A DNA stretch of 64,000 nucleotides. Origin: an uncultured Cyclobacteriaceae bacterium. GTDB lineage: Bacteria > Bacteroidota > Bacteroidia > Cytophagales > Cyclobacteriaceae. Position numbers and translations under genes: made by a program. Below the pieces are notes generated by a model. The model was not told the origin of the DNA and ran no database searches. It worked only from the letters and a program-made list of their open reading frames with translations. The stretch lies in contig CANLOE010000027.1 of assembly GCA_947492745.1 (NCBI GenBank), positions 1 to 64,000 on the forward strand, written 5' to 3'. Positions 34,577 through 43,038 of the stretch are shown piece after piece; position 1 is the first letter of the stretch; each line of letters begins with the position of its first letter.

Positions 34577-36205
34577 CTACAATCTATCCAATTCTTCTGT
34601 TCTGTCCAACAATTTTAAAGCTTGCTGCAATATTTCATTGGTTTCATTATAGATGGGATAAAAACCATCGCTGTTCCATATCTTTCTGGCTATCTGTGCT
34701 TTGATATGGATTTTGAATAGGTCCTTATGCTCGTAGAGATCTTTGTAATTGGGTTTTATATCGTGTAGTTTTCCCATACTGATAAGGCTATTTATCATTG
34801 GGTCACTGACCTTGAAAGTGGCAAAGTAGTTATCATATCCCATATCCTCCAACTCCTTTTTGTGTGATTCTCCATAATTGAAGGTATACTCCTGTATGAC
34901 ATTTTTATAAAAGAGTTCGTTGAGATAGGTAGAGTTCAGGGAAGTGTCAAGGGGGACAAAGTAATCGGGCATGATGCCACCACCGCCATATACGGTTCTG
35001 CCACCAGCAGTAGTATACTTCAGGGAATCGTTGAATTTGATGCTATCGGCATGAAAGAATTCTCCATGATTATAGCGCTCATTGATATCACCACGGTAGT
35101 CGCCATTGATATCATAAGGTTTCTGGATGGACCTTCCGCTCGGGGTATAATAGCGCGATATGGTCAGCCTCAGCTCGGAATTGTCATTAAGATCGAAAGC
35201 CTCCTGTACCAGACCTTTACCATAGGTCCTTCGGCCAACGATGAGCGCCCTGTCATTGTCCTGCAATGCTCCCGATACGATTTCCGAGGCAGAAGCACTG
35301 CCTTCATTGACCAGTACGATGACCTTGCTGTCTTCGAGTTCACCTTTTCTTCGGGCATCATAGCGGTCATTGGCATTTTCACGTTTGCCTTTTGTGAAGA
35401 GGATATTCCCGTCTCCCGGCAGTAGTTCGTCCACAATATTGATGGCATGGTTCATATACCCTCCGGGGTTGCCCTGAAGGTCGATGATAAGCTTTTGCAT
35501 ACCCTTGTTGTTCAGCTTTTCCACCGCTGATTTGAACTCTTCATAAGTAGTGGCCGAGAAGCGGTTGATCTTTACATAGCCTACCGTCTCATCGATCATA
35601 TAGCTCACTTCTACCGAGAACTGAGGTATCCGGTCCCTTTGTATCTCGAAGGTCAGTAGTTCTTCTTGGCCTCTTCTCAGTACTGTCAGTTTTACCATCG
35701 AACCCTTCGGGCCTTTCAGATAACGGACGACATCCCTATTGGTAAAACCAACGCCGGCAACGGTCAGGGTATCCACTGCGATGATCTTATCACCTGGGTG
35801 TAGGCCTGCTCTTTCGGAAGGCCCTCCCAGCAGGGGGTCGATGACCGTAATCGTGTCGTTGAATATGTTGAACTCTATGCCGATACCATCAAAGTTCCCT
35901 TTCAGGTCTTCATTGGCACTGATTTTATCCTTTGCTGGAATATATACCGAATGGGGGTCGAGTTTACTGAGCATGTGTACGATGGCATCCTCTACCAGTG
36001 AGTCCGTATCCACTTCATCCACATAATACTCATTGATGTATGTCAGTACTTCCCTGAACTTGGAGTACCCATCTACAAGTTGTCTTTCTGAGGAAGAGGG
36101 TTCGGCGATGATAGCCCCTATCAGTATACCTACCGCTAGCCCAGCGGTAAGGAAAATAGGGAGCTTGATTTGAAATGTCGAATTTTTTTGTTTCCTTCCT
36201 TCCAA
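34577..36205 (-). CDS. S41 family C-terminal processing protease
   Basis: 542 residues, CtpA/Prc type. N-terminal TM/signal anchor (IKLPIFLTAGLAVGILIGAI), helical region, PDZ domain (about 85-170, with GDKIIAVDTLTVAGVGF), then the peptidase: LIIDLQGNPGGYMNHAINIV, the catalytic Ser in NEGSASASEIVSGAL (near 305) and Lys in GRRTYGKGLVQ (near 330). Acts in the periplasm on envelope proteins. Cotranscribed with hmgA by chance of position (23 bp gap) rather than by known function. Confidence 0.93.
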   Translation of the reverse strand: MEGRKQKNSTFQIKLPIFLTAGLAVGILIGAIIAEPSSSERQLVDGYSKFREVLTYINEYYVDEVDTDSLVEDAIVHMLSKLDPHSVYIPAKDKISANEDLKGNFDGIGIEFNIFNDTITVIDPLLGGPSERAGLHPGDKIIAVDTLTVAGVGFTNRDVVRYLKGPKGSMVKLTVLRRGQEELLTFEIQRDRIPQFSVEVSYMIDETVGYVKINRFSATTYEEFKSAVEKLNNKGMQKLIIDLQGNPGGYMNHAINIVDELLPGDGNILFTKGKRENANDRYDARRKGELEDSKVIVLVNEGSASASEIVSGALQDNDRALIVGRRTYGKGLVQEAFDLNDNSELRLTISRYYTPSGRSIQKPYDINGDYRGDINERYNHGEFFHADSIKFNDSLKYTTAGGRTVYGGGGIMPDYFVPLDTSLNSTYLNELFYKNVIQEYTFNYGESHKKELEDMGYDNYFATFKVSDPMINSLISMGKLHDIKPNYKDLYEHKDLFKIHIKAQIARKIWNSDGFYPIYNETNEILQQALKLLDRTEELDRL

Positions 36206-36417
36206 TGCTTTCTGATTCTATAGAGTCCGTTAAAACTAATCTTTTGATAAAAATAGGAGATTTGAGCTTCCCCTATGACTTGTAAACCCTAAAAATCGCT
36301 ATATTGTTGTTAAAGGGACAATTTTTTCAGGAAGAATACATTTTGATATTGAAAATGTTTTGCTAGCTCTTTTCCTAAAATGTTATAGATCTTTATTATA
36401 TTTACTATAACCAATTA

Positions 36418-37167
36418 TTGTGGATTTTGAAGACCGATAAGAAGAGAATAGAAGAGATTGTCAATGACAATTATGTGTATGCCTCAGTACTTCATTACTT
36501 TGGGATAGACTTTTATGCTACACCTGAGGAGACACTGGAGGAGGCCTGTGCGGCCAGAGGTCTGAATCCCACGGTTGTCATGGAAGAACTGGAGCGTGCC
36601 GGTGCGGAAAATGCAACGGAAGAGGATCTGTCCCTGTTCTCTTATCCTGTAGGTCTTATCATTAGTTATCTGAAGCATTCGCATCAGATTTTCATCAAGC
36701 GAAAGTTGCCCTACCTTGCCAGTCTGATTTGTAATCATACTTTACCACAACAGGAAATCGATGACCTCAAGTTGATTTTTCCCATTTTCGTGGAGGACTT
36801 TATCTATCACATCTACGAAGAGGAAGATACACTCTTTACCTATATCCAGCACTTGGATGCTGCGCTTAACGGCCCTTATAACATCGCTGAGCTCTATTAT
36901 GACATGGAGCGGCATTCCATACAGAAATATGCAATGGAACACGATGTGCATGATGATGAAATGAGAGGTATCCGAAAGATAACTTCCAATTATCATATTG
37001 ATGGCAGCACAAGCCTCCATGTCAAAGTACTCTATTCTGAACTACAGGCCTTCGAGACCTTGCTCAAGTCCCATGCCCATATCGAAAATGGTATATTGTT
37101 TCCCAGAGCACTGACGTTGGAAAATGAAGTAAAGGCCATGGTAAAGAAAAAAATCGTTTTCAACTGA
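36418..37167 (+). CDS. RIC/ScdA-like di-iron repair protein, altered N-terminal motif
   Basis: 249 residues, TTG start at 36418 (an in-frame stop lies just upstream and no ATG is close). N-terminal ScdA_N-like region: VLHYFGIDFYATPEETLEEAC, where the family's Cys-Cys pair (DFCCG) is replaced by Tyr-Ala. The hemerythrin-like domain follows with ligand motifs LKHSHQIF, FIYHIYEEEDTLF, EHDVHDDEMRGIRKITSNY and SHAHIENGILFPRAL, all close to YtfE/ScdA. RIC proteins bind a non-heme di-iron centre and help rebuild Fe-S clusters after nitrosative or oxidative damage. ruvX begins 4 bp after its stop. Confidence 0.85.
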   Translation: MWILKTDKKRIEEIVNDNYVYASVLHYFGIDFYATPEETLEEACAARGLNPTVVMEELERAGAENATEEDLSLFSYPVGLIISYLKHSHQIFIKRKLPYLASLICNHTLPQQEIDDLKLIFPIFVEDFIYHIYEEEDTLFTYIQHLDAALNGPYNIAELYYDMERHSIQKYAMEHDVHDDEMRGIRKITSNYHIDGSTSLHVKVLYSELQAFETLLKSHAHIENGILFPRALTLENEVKAMVKKKIVFN

Positions 37168-37171
37168 GTGT

Positions 37172-37591
37172 ATGGCAAGACTAGTAGGAGTGGATTATGG
37201 AAGCAAAAGAGTCGGGATTGCCGTTACCGACCCCTTACAGATTATAGCCAGTCCACTGGATACCTATCATTCCAAAGACGTTATTGCCTTTCTGAAAAAA
37301 TACGATGAACAAGAAGGTATAGAAAAATTTGTGGTCGGGATGCCCAAGAACCTCAATAACGAAGCTACCAACGCTACCCCTCTTGTCAAAGGATTTGTCA
37401 CACTACTGAAAAAAGCCTTTCCCGATAAAGAAGTGGTGCTGGTGGACGAACGCTTTACGAGCAAGATGGCCTTTGATACGATGATCAGAGGTGGCCTGAA
37501 AAAGAAAGACCGAAGAAACAAAGGGACAGTGGATAAGATCAGCGCCTCCATACTGCTGCAATCCTATTTGGAATCGAGACCATCTTTTTGA
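37172..37591 (+). CDS. ruvX: Holliday junction resolvase-like RuvX (YqgF)
   Basis: 139 residues, RNase H-like fold. VGVDYGSKRVGIAVTDP with the first catalytic Asp, FVVGMPKNLNN, VVLVDERFTSKMAFDTMI and the C-terminal DKISASILLQSYLES with the last Asp. Proposed role: pre-16S rRNA processing and/or Holliday-junction cleavage. Operon order ric-like, ruvX, def is tight (4 bp, then 40 bp). Confidence 0.94.
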   Translation: MARLVGVDYGSKRVGIAVTDPLQIIASPLDTYHSKDVIAFLKKYDEQEGIEKFVVGMPKNLNNEATNATPLVKGFVTLLKKAFPDKEVVLVDERFTSKMAFDTMIRGGLKKKDRRNKGTVDKISASILLQSYLESRPSF

Positions 37592-37631
37592 AATTATACT
37601 TACTTTTGGGAAAAGGTTTTAAACAGCACAT

Positions 37632-38189
37632 ATGATTTACCCAATAGTAGTATACGGAGATCCAGTACTTAAGAAGAAGGCGAAAGAGATAGCGAAAGAC
37701 GAAATCGATGTTAAAAAGCTGAGCGAAGATATGTTCGAGACCATGTATGCCGCCAGCGGTATAGGTCTTGCAGCGCCTCAGATAGGGAAGAGTATCCGCA
37801 TGTTTGTGGTAGATGGCAGTATCCTAGAAGAGGAAGAAGAGAATATGGAAGGTTTCAAAAAGGTATTCATCAACCCTCGTATCCTAGAAGAGGAAGGAGA
37901 AGAATGGGCCTTTGAAGAGGGCTGTCTAAGTATCCCCAATATCCGAGAGGAAATCAACAGAAAGGAAAAACTGCGCATTCATTATTTTGATGAAAACTGG
38001 GAAGAATACGAAGAAGAATTTGACGGCATGAAGGCTAGGATTATCCAGCACGAATATGATCATGTAGAAGGCATTTTATTTACCGATCATATCTCCCCGT
38101 TCAAAAAACGTTTATTAAAAGGAAAGCTGACGAATATAAGCAAAGGTAAGGCCAAGGCAAGTTATCGATTAGCGGCTCCTAAACGTTGA
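37632..38189 (+). CDS. def: Peptide deformylase
   Basis: 185 residues. Removes the formyl group from new N-termini. All three motifs are present: GIGLAAPQIG (near 45), EEGCLSIPNI with the metal-binding Cys (near 97), and QHEYDHVEGILF with the HExxH-type metal site (near 137). An acidic insert (LEEEEENMEGFK) between motifs is common in Bacteroidota. TACTTTTG at 37601-37608 could be a -7 box within the ruvX-def gap. Confidence 0.96.
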   Translation: MIYPIVVYGDPVLKKKAKEIAKDEIDVKKLSEDMFETMYAASGIGLAAPQIGKSIRMFVVDGSILEEEEENMEGFKKVFINPRILEEEGEEWAFEEGCLSIPNIREEINRKEKLRIHYFDENWEEYEEEFDGMKARIIQHEYDHVEGILFTDHISPFKKRLLKGKLTNISKGKAKASYRLAAPKR

Positions 38190-38212
38190 TAGCCTACTGA
38201 CCGTCCCGTTCT

Positions 38213-39379
38213 ATGCCAAAAGCTCGTCCTACCTTATCCTCAAAACTGCCCGAAGTAGGTACGACGATATTTTCCACCATGACAGCCTTGGCCCAGCGTC
38301 ATACTGCACTCAATCTTTCGCAGGGCTTTCCCGAATTTTCCGTGGCAGAAGACTTGATTGCGGCAGCCCATAGGCATATGCTATCGGGTAAGAACCAATA
38401 TGCACCTATGGAAGGACTGCCACTGTTGCGTGAGCGGATTGCTTCCATGACACAGCAGGCGATAGGTACACTTCCCGAACCCGATGCTGAGGTTACGGTT
38501 ACATCGGGAGCCACAGAAGCTATCTTTGCCTCCATTATGGCACTGGTGGGTGCCGGTGACGAGGTTATCCTTTTTGATCCTGCTTACGATAGTTATGCGC
38601 CCGCCATTCGCCTGAGCGGAGCCTGTCCCATCCACCTGAAACTACGACAACCCGACTTCTCTATCGATTGGGAAGCGGTAGAAGGGGCCATTACCCCGAG
38701 GACGCGGATGATTATCATCAACTCACCTCATAATCCCACGGGTACGGTACTGAGCGAAGAGGATATCCGGGCATTGGAAAAACTGGTAGAGGTCCACGGG
38801 GTCTATATCCTCAGCGATGAAGTCTATGCCCACATCACTTTTGATGGGGCAGCGCATCACAGTATATGGCAGTCTCCACTGCTAAGAACCGTTGGGATAG
38901 CCGTCTTCTCCTTTGGAAAGACCTTCCATATCACGGGCTGGAAAGTGGGCTATACATTGGCTTCTCCTGCATTGACCAGAGAAATCAGGAAAGTACATCA
39001 GTACCTGACCTTTAGCGTCAGTACGCCGATGCAATATGCCATAGCTGATCATCTGAAAGGCCCAGAGCACTACATGAGCCTGTCCTCTTTCTATCAAAAA
39101 AAGAGGGATTGCTTTCTGGAGGCTATTGCCGGGTCGAGGTTCAGGGCCATACCTGCTAAGGGTACCTACTTTCAACTGCTATCCTATGCCGAATGGGAGC
39201 ATAGACCGACGGGAGGAGATGTGGCCTTCGCCAGATACCTCACGAAAGAGCATGGATTGGCGACCATACCGATTTCCGTATTTTATAACGACCGTCAGGA
39301 CGATAGCCTCTTACGCGTATGTTTTGCCAAAGAGGAAGAAGTCCTGACCCAAGCTGGAAAAATAATATGCAAGATCTGA
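38213..39379 (+). CDS. ybdL: Methionine aminotransferase (YbdL type)
   Basis: 388 residues, class I/II PLP aminotransferase. LPEVGTTIFSTMTALAQRH, LNLSQGFPEF, NQYAPMEGLPLLRE, VTSGATEAIFASIMAL, INSPHNPTGTVLS, LSDEVYAHITFDG and the Schiff-base Lys in FSFGKTFHITGWKVGY (near 242). YbdL/KAT-like enzymes transaminate methionine with glutamine-linked keto acids. The next gene, an omega-amidase, overlaps its end by 13 bp; together they form the glutamine-transaminase/omega-amidase route that regenerates methionine from its keto acid. Confidence 0.92.
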   Translation: MPKARPTLSSKLPEVGTTIFSTMTALAQRHTALNLSQGFPEFSVAEDLIAAAHRHMLSGKNQYAPMEGLPLLRERIASMTQQAIGTLPEPDAEVTVTSGATEAIFASIMALVGAGDEVILFDPAYDSYAPAIRLSGACPIHLKLRQPDFSIDWEAVEGAITPRTRMIIINSPHNPTGTVLSEEDIRALEKLVEVHGVYILSDEVYAHITFDGAAHHSIWQSPLLRTVGIAVFSFGKTFHITGWKVGYTLASPALTREIRKVHQYLTFSVSTPMQYAIADHLKGPEHYMSLSSFYQKKRDCFLEAIAGSRFRAIPAKGTYFQLLSYAEWEHRPTGGDVAFARYLTKEHGLATIPISVFYNDRQDDSLLRVCFAKEEEVLTQAGKIICKI

Positions 39380-40161
39380 AAGTAACCTTAGTGCAGTCCG
39401 ATTTGTACTGGCAGTCCATCACTGCCAACTTGGCCATGTTCGAAGAGCAGCTATGGTCCATCGATGGAGATACCGACCTTGTCCTACTTCCCGAAATGTT
39501 TTCCACGGGCTTTTCTATGGACGCAGAACGCTTGGCCGAGCCGATGAACTTCACCACTTTCCGATGGATGAAGCAAATGGCCGAGCAGGTCCAAGCGGTA
39601 GTAGCAGGTAGCTTTATCGTAAAAGAAGAACAGAAGTACTACAATCGTTTGGTCTGGATGAATCCCAATGGTACATATGATATGTACGATAAAAAGCACC
39701 TCTTTACATTGGCCAGGGAGCATGAGTGCTTTGAGCCAGGGCAAGAGCGATTGATCAGCACTGTAAAAGGCTGGAAGGTCTGTCCGATGATCTGCTATGA
39801 CCTTCGCTTTCCCGTATGGGCGAGAAACGGCTACGACGAAGCCAAGCAGTGCATGGAGTATGACCTATTGTGCTATATTGCCAGTTGGCCCTCCTTTCGG
39901 ATCAATGCCTGGGATATCCTACTCAAAGGGAGGGCCGTGGAGAACATGGCCTATACCATCGGGGTCAATCGTATAGGAGAAGATGGCAATGACATACCCT
40001 ATAACGGACACTCAGCGGCTATCGGTCCCAAGGGGGACACTATTTTCTTCGCTGATGATAAATCTACCGTGACCACCGTGACCCTGAAAGCCGACGATCT
40101 GATGCAGTACCGTGGTAAATACCCCTTTTACAAGGATGCGGATGCTTTTTCACTGGGTTGA
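39367..40161 (+). CDS. Omega-amidase (YafV/Nit2-type nitrilase)
   Basis: 264 residues; start at ATG 39367 (MQDLKVTLVQSDLYW), inside the last codons of the aminotransferase gene. Nitrilase-fold catalytic triad: Glu in LVLLPEMFSTGF (near 42), Lys in YDKKHLFTLAREHE (near 109), Cys in VCPMICYDLRFPVW (near 143). Hydrolyses alpha-ketoglutaramate or alpha-ketosuccinamate, pulling the upstream glutamine-dependent transamination forward. Strong functional pairing by overlap. Confidence 0.92.
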   Translation: MQDLKVTLVQSDLYWQSITANLAMFEEQLWSIDGDTDLVLLPEMFSTGFSMDAERLAEPMNFTTFRWMKQMAEQVQAVVAGSFIVKEEQKYYNRLVWMNPNGTYDMYDKKHLFTLAREHECFEPGQERLISTVKGWKVCPMICYDLRFPVWARNGYDEAKQCMEYDLLCYIASWPSFRINAWDILLKGRAVENMAYTIGVNRIGEDGNDIPYNGHSAAIGPKGDTIFFADDKSTVTTVTLKADDLMQYRGKYPFYKDADAFSLG

Positions 40162-40236
40162 TATGCGCAATAGGGAAGTGGTCTTGGACATTTTTTCGAG
40201 CTAAGACCCTATTCTACAATCCTTCTCCGGAGACTA

Positions 40237-40299
40237 ATGTAGACTTATCTTTCAAAAGTCGTACATCTTTCTATTTATCTTGTCCTACCCTGCGTTTAA
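40237..40299 (-). repeat. Left piece of a degraded family D repeat
   Basis: ACTTATCTTTCAAAAGTCG ... TTTATCTTGTCCTACCCTGCGTTTAA follows a reversed D element and is cut by a family B element; the rest (GAAAAATCTCATGATAGCAG...) resumes at 40635 and fades by about 40710. Confidence 0.5.
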
Positions 40300-40634
40300 C
40301 CCAGAATAATCAATAGAGAACCTATTCCTCGCATAAACCCAAAATGATCAATAGCCTTCCTATTCCGAACATAAATTGCTTCAAAATCAGCAGTTTTATG
40401 CTGCGCAGGTTCGTCACCTTAATGATGCAAAAGCCTCCTCACCTAAACCACTGATTTTATTGCAATTATGCTCTCATGACGAAACCCTATTGATCAATTT
40501 GGGATAAATAGCTTCATACCGGAAGCTTTGCCCAGCTGTCTTCATTCACCATAGCGATGCTATGCCGAACGAATCCAAATGGCCGGTATTTTACTATTTA
40601 TACGCTCATCACGATTTCTATCGATCAATTTGGG
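40300..40634 (+). repeat. Family B repeat split by a family C insertion
   Basis: Outer B starts CCCAGAATAATCAATAG and ends CTATCGATCAATTTGGG, flanks TTTAA (40295-40299) and TTGAA (40635-40639). It is interrupted after GCATAAA by C, and resumes TAGCTTCATACCGG, exactly the sequence of intact B copies. Confidence 0.9.
40338..40503 (+). repeat. Family C repeat, copy 2 (166 bp), inside B
   Basis: Starts CCCAAAATGATCAATAG, ends CTATTGATCAATTTGGG, with exact ATAAA on both sides (40333-40337, 40504-40508). Intact B copies have a single ATAAA here, so this is a true 5-bp target duplication. Confidence 0.93.
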
Positions 40635-40751
40635 TTGAAAAATCTCATGATAGCAGCTACTATCAAGAGATTTTGAACAGGGACAATAGGCCTACAAAAC
40701 TCCATGTGGCAGCTAAAACATAACCTTCTACAGGTTATCTACAGGTCTATA

Positions 40752-42056
40752 TCACACACCGAATAGCCTTGGTAAGGCTAGGGCGATTTCGGGAATATAG
40801 GTGACTAACATCAATACGAGGACCATCACGGCCAAAAAAGGGAGTAAAGGTTTGATGACCTTGCCTACGGCGATACCGGCGACCCCACTACCTATAAAAA
40901 GTAAGGTACCCACGGGCGGCGTGCACAGTCCGATGCACAGGTTCAGTACCATAATGATACCGAAGTGTACGGGATGGACCCCCATTTGGGTAACAATAGG
41001 CAGAAATATAGGAGTAAAAATGAGTACGGCGGGTGTCATGTCCATAAAGGTACCGACAATCAACAGCGTCACGTTGATGACCAATAGTATCATAATGGGG
41101 TCGTCAAAGTGGCTCAGCATGGTTTCTGAAATCAACTGGGGGATATTGTTATACGCAAACAGCCATGACAGGGCCATGGAAGTACAGATCAGAAAGAGGA
41201 CAATGGCCACCGTACGGGTACTGCTCAGCACCACTTGCCGTAGCTTGCTGAGCTGTAGTCCCCCATAGTACAGACTTAATAAAAAGGCATAGACAACGGC
41301 TACTACGGCACCTTCTGTTGCCGTAAACACTCCGAAGACGATACCACCGACGACCACAAACACCATCATTATACTGAGAAAGGCGCGCTTGAAGTCATTC
41401 CACAACTTGGTAAGCGAGACCCTTTTTTCCTTAGGGAACTTCCTTTTCGTGGAGACCACCGCCGCCAAGATGAGAAAAGCAAGGCCCAAGAGTACCCCCG
41501 GCAGGTAACCGGCCAAAAACAAGGCCTCTACCGAGGCCGTCCCTCCACTGGCCAGCGCGAAAACAATCAATATATTGCTTGGCGGGATAATCAGGCCTAT
41601 GGTCGAAGAAGTGATATTCAAGGCTGCCGAAAAGGGTTTTGGGTAGTTTTCGGTTTCCATCCGCTTTGTCAGGACCCCACCGATGGCCGTGGCCGATGCC
41701 GCCGCAGAACCGGAAACGGCCCCAAAGAAAATGGACGAGACAACATTGACATACAATAGACCTCCCGGAAAGCTGCCCACCAAAGATTTTGAAAAATCAA
41801 TAAGACGATTGGCAATGCCACCTCGATTCATAATGTCACCCGCTAGTATGAAAAAGGGAATCGCCAATAGCGCAAAGCTGTCCATGCCCGTTGTCATCTG
41901 CTGCATAATGGTCGTCAACGCGGGCAAAACAGGTAGAAACAACAACAATACCAGTGTCGTAGCGATACCCACGCTGTAGGCTACGGGCACTTTCAAAAAT
42001 AAAAGCACAAACAAGAGCGCAAACAAAAACACCAGTCCTACTACTTCGATTTCCAT
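40752..42056 (-). CDS. dctM: TRAP transporter large permease (DctM)
   Basis: 434 residues, about 12 TM helices, DctM/SiaM family. VVSSIFFGAVSGSAAASATAIGG and LIIPPSNILIVFALASGG (quoted in part) are the typical re-entrant hairpin regions, and GLCTPPVGTLLF near 370 is the second. Forms the ion-coupled channel of a tripartite uptake system with DctQ and the binding protein DctP. Its neighbours uxaC/uxuA/uxuB point to a hexuronate or aldonate substrate. Unlike most dctQM pairs it is separated from dctQ by 450 bp of inserted repeats. Confidence 0.93.
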   Translation of the reverse strand: MEIEVVGLVFLFALLFVLLFLKVPVAYSVGIATTLVLLLFLPVLPALTTIMQQMTTGMDSFALLAIPFFILAGDIMNRGGIANRLIDFSKSLVGSFPGGLLYVNVVSSIFFGAVSGSAAASATAIGGVLTKRMETENYPKPFSAALNITSSTIGLIIPPSNILIVFALASGGTASVEALFLAGYLPGVLLGLAFLILAAVVSTKRKFPKEKRVSLTKLWNDFKRAFLSIMMVFVVVGGIVFGVFTATEGAVVAVVYAFLLSLYYGGLQLSKLRQVVLSSTRTVAIVLFLICTSMALSWLFAYNNIPQLISETMLSHFDDPIMILLVINVTLLIVGTFMDMTPAVLIFTPIFLPIVTQMGVHPVHFGIIMVLNLCIGLCTPPVGTLLFIGSGVAGIAVGKVIKPLLPFLAVMVLVLMLVTYIPEIALALPRLFGV

Positions 42057-42093
42057 ATTGATATCTGTTATCTATTACAAATTTAGATTTTAA

Positions 42094-42411
42094 CCTAGAT
42101 TAGGTATTATACAAACTTAGCTTTTAAAATCGCATATCTTCTTGTTCATTTTGCTTCACTCTGTGTTGACCATCCTCGGGATAGCGCTGCTATCCCTGCG
42201 GTTCTCGCCTTGATTGAAACTAAATGACCAGCGGAATCTTATACGACATTTGAAACCCAAATTTGTATTAAACCTTAGTTATGAGGGTTTACAAAGCAAT
42301 ACATCATGGTGTTTTATCGGATTCACCATAGCGGTGCTATGCCGAACGAATCCAAATGGCCGGTATTTTGCTATTTATACGCTCATCACGATTTCTATCG
42401 ATCAATTTGGG
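42094..42411. repeat. Chimeric A/B repeat hosting a D element, between dctQ and dctM
   Basis: Begins CCTAGATTAGGTATTA as family A, is interrupted by D, continues as A (CTTAGTTATGAGGGTTTAC... TTTTATCGGATTCA), then switches at the shared ATTCA to the right half of family B (CCATAGCGGTGCTATG ... TCAATTTGGG). Flanks TTTAA and TTAAA. A further A fragment with TATAGCACTGCTATGG follows to about 42500. Confidence 0.7.
42110..42267 (-). repeat. Family D repeat, copy 5 (158 bp)
   Basis: Starts TACAAACTTAGC, ends CCCAAATTTGTA, flanked by TTA (42107-42109, 42268-42270). Its left end reads TTTGTA toward dctM; TAAATTTG (a -7-like box) occurs 26 bp further on, a longer spacing than usual. Confidence 0.88.
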
Positions 42412-42507
42412 TTAAAATACAATACATCAGCAGGGTTTCTTTGGTTCAGTATAGCACTGCTATGGTCAGTCTATAAAATCAGGTCTATATCGCTGATTTT
42501 AAGAATC

Positions 42508-43026
42508 TTATTTCCTGGTAGAAGAACTGCTGGTCGGTTCGCGATAAAGAATTCGGTACGCTTTCCTAAGGTTCATCAGGTGGAAAACACTGAAAAACGA
42601 AATCAACAGACCGCTGATAGGGACCACACTGTAGACCAGCCCCATCGGTAAGTGCAGTGAAGCGGAAGTCTGCCCCAGTTTTACCGTGATGTAGACCAAG
42701 TTGATACCGCCGATCAACATGACCCCAAGGGCAAAAGCGATAATACAGATCTCTATCCCTAAACTTACGATGTACTGGGTGCGGCGGCTCAGTTTATCGA
42801 AAAAGAAGTCAATGGCCATCTGCCCTTTGAAGCTCCTGGAGTAGGCCGTGGCCAAAATGGCCAGCCATATCAACAGGTAACGGGACAGTTCTTCGGTAAA
42901 GGAGCTTGGCCGGCCAACGAAATACCTGGTGATGACCTGCCAGAGTACATCCAATACCAACACCAGAAATATGATGACCAATAGGTGTTCCAGTACTCTG
43001 ATAATGTGTTTTGCCGTTTTTTCCAT
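42508..43026 (-). CDS. dctQ: TRAP transporter small permease (DctQ)
   Basis: 172 residues, four TM helices, DctQ family: VITRYFVGRPSSFTEELSRY and LLIWLAILATAYSRSFKGQM are the usual signature. Auxiliary membrane subunit of the TRAP system. It starts 12 bp after dctP. In most genomes dctM follows directly; here a stack of repeats intervenes. Confidence 0.92.
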   Translation of the reverse strand: MEKTAKHIIRVLEHLLVIIFLVLVLDVLWQVITRYFVGRPSSFTEELSRYLLIWLAILATAYSRSFKGQMAIDFFFDKLSRRTQYIVSLGIEICIIAFALGVMLIGGINLVYITVKLGQTSASLHLPMGLVYSVVPISGLLISFFSVFHLMNLRKAYRILYREPTSSSSTRK

Positions 43027-43038
43027 AGATGCTCTATT

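Noticed and set aside
42214-42651. 145-residue ORF across repeats and the dctQ end
   Set aside because: It is a chance translation of D, A and B repeat sequence; similar peptides arise from other repeat copies, and it overlaps dctQ on the opposite strand.
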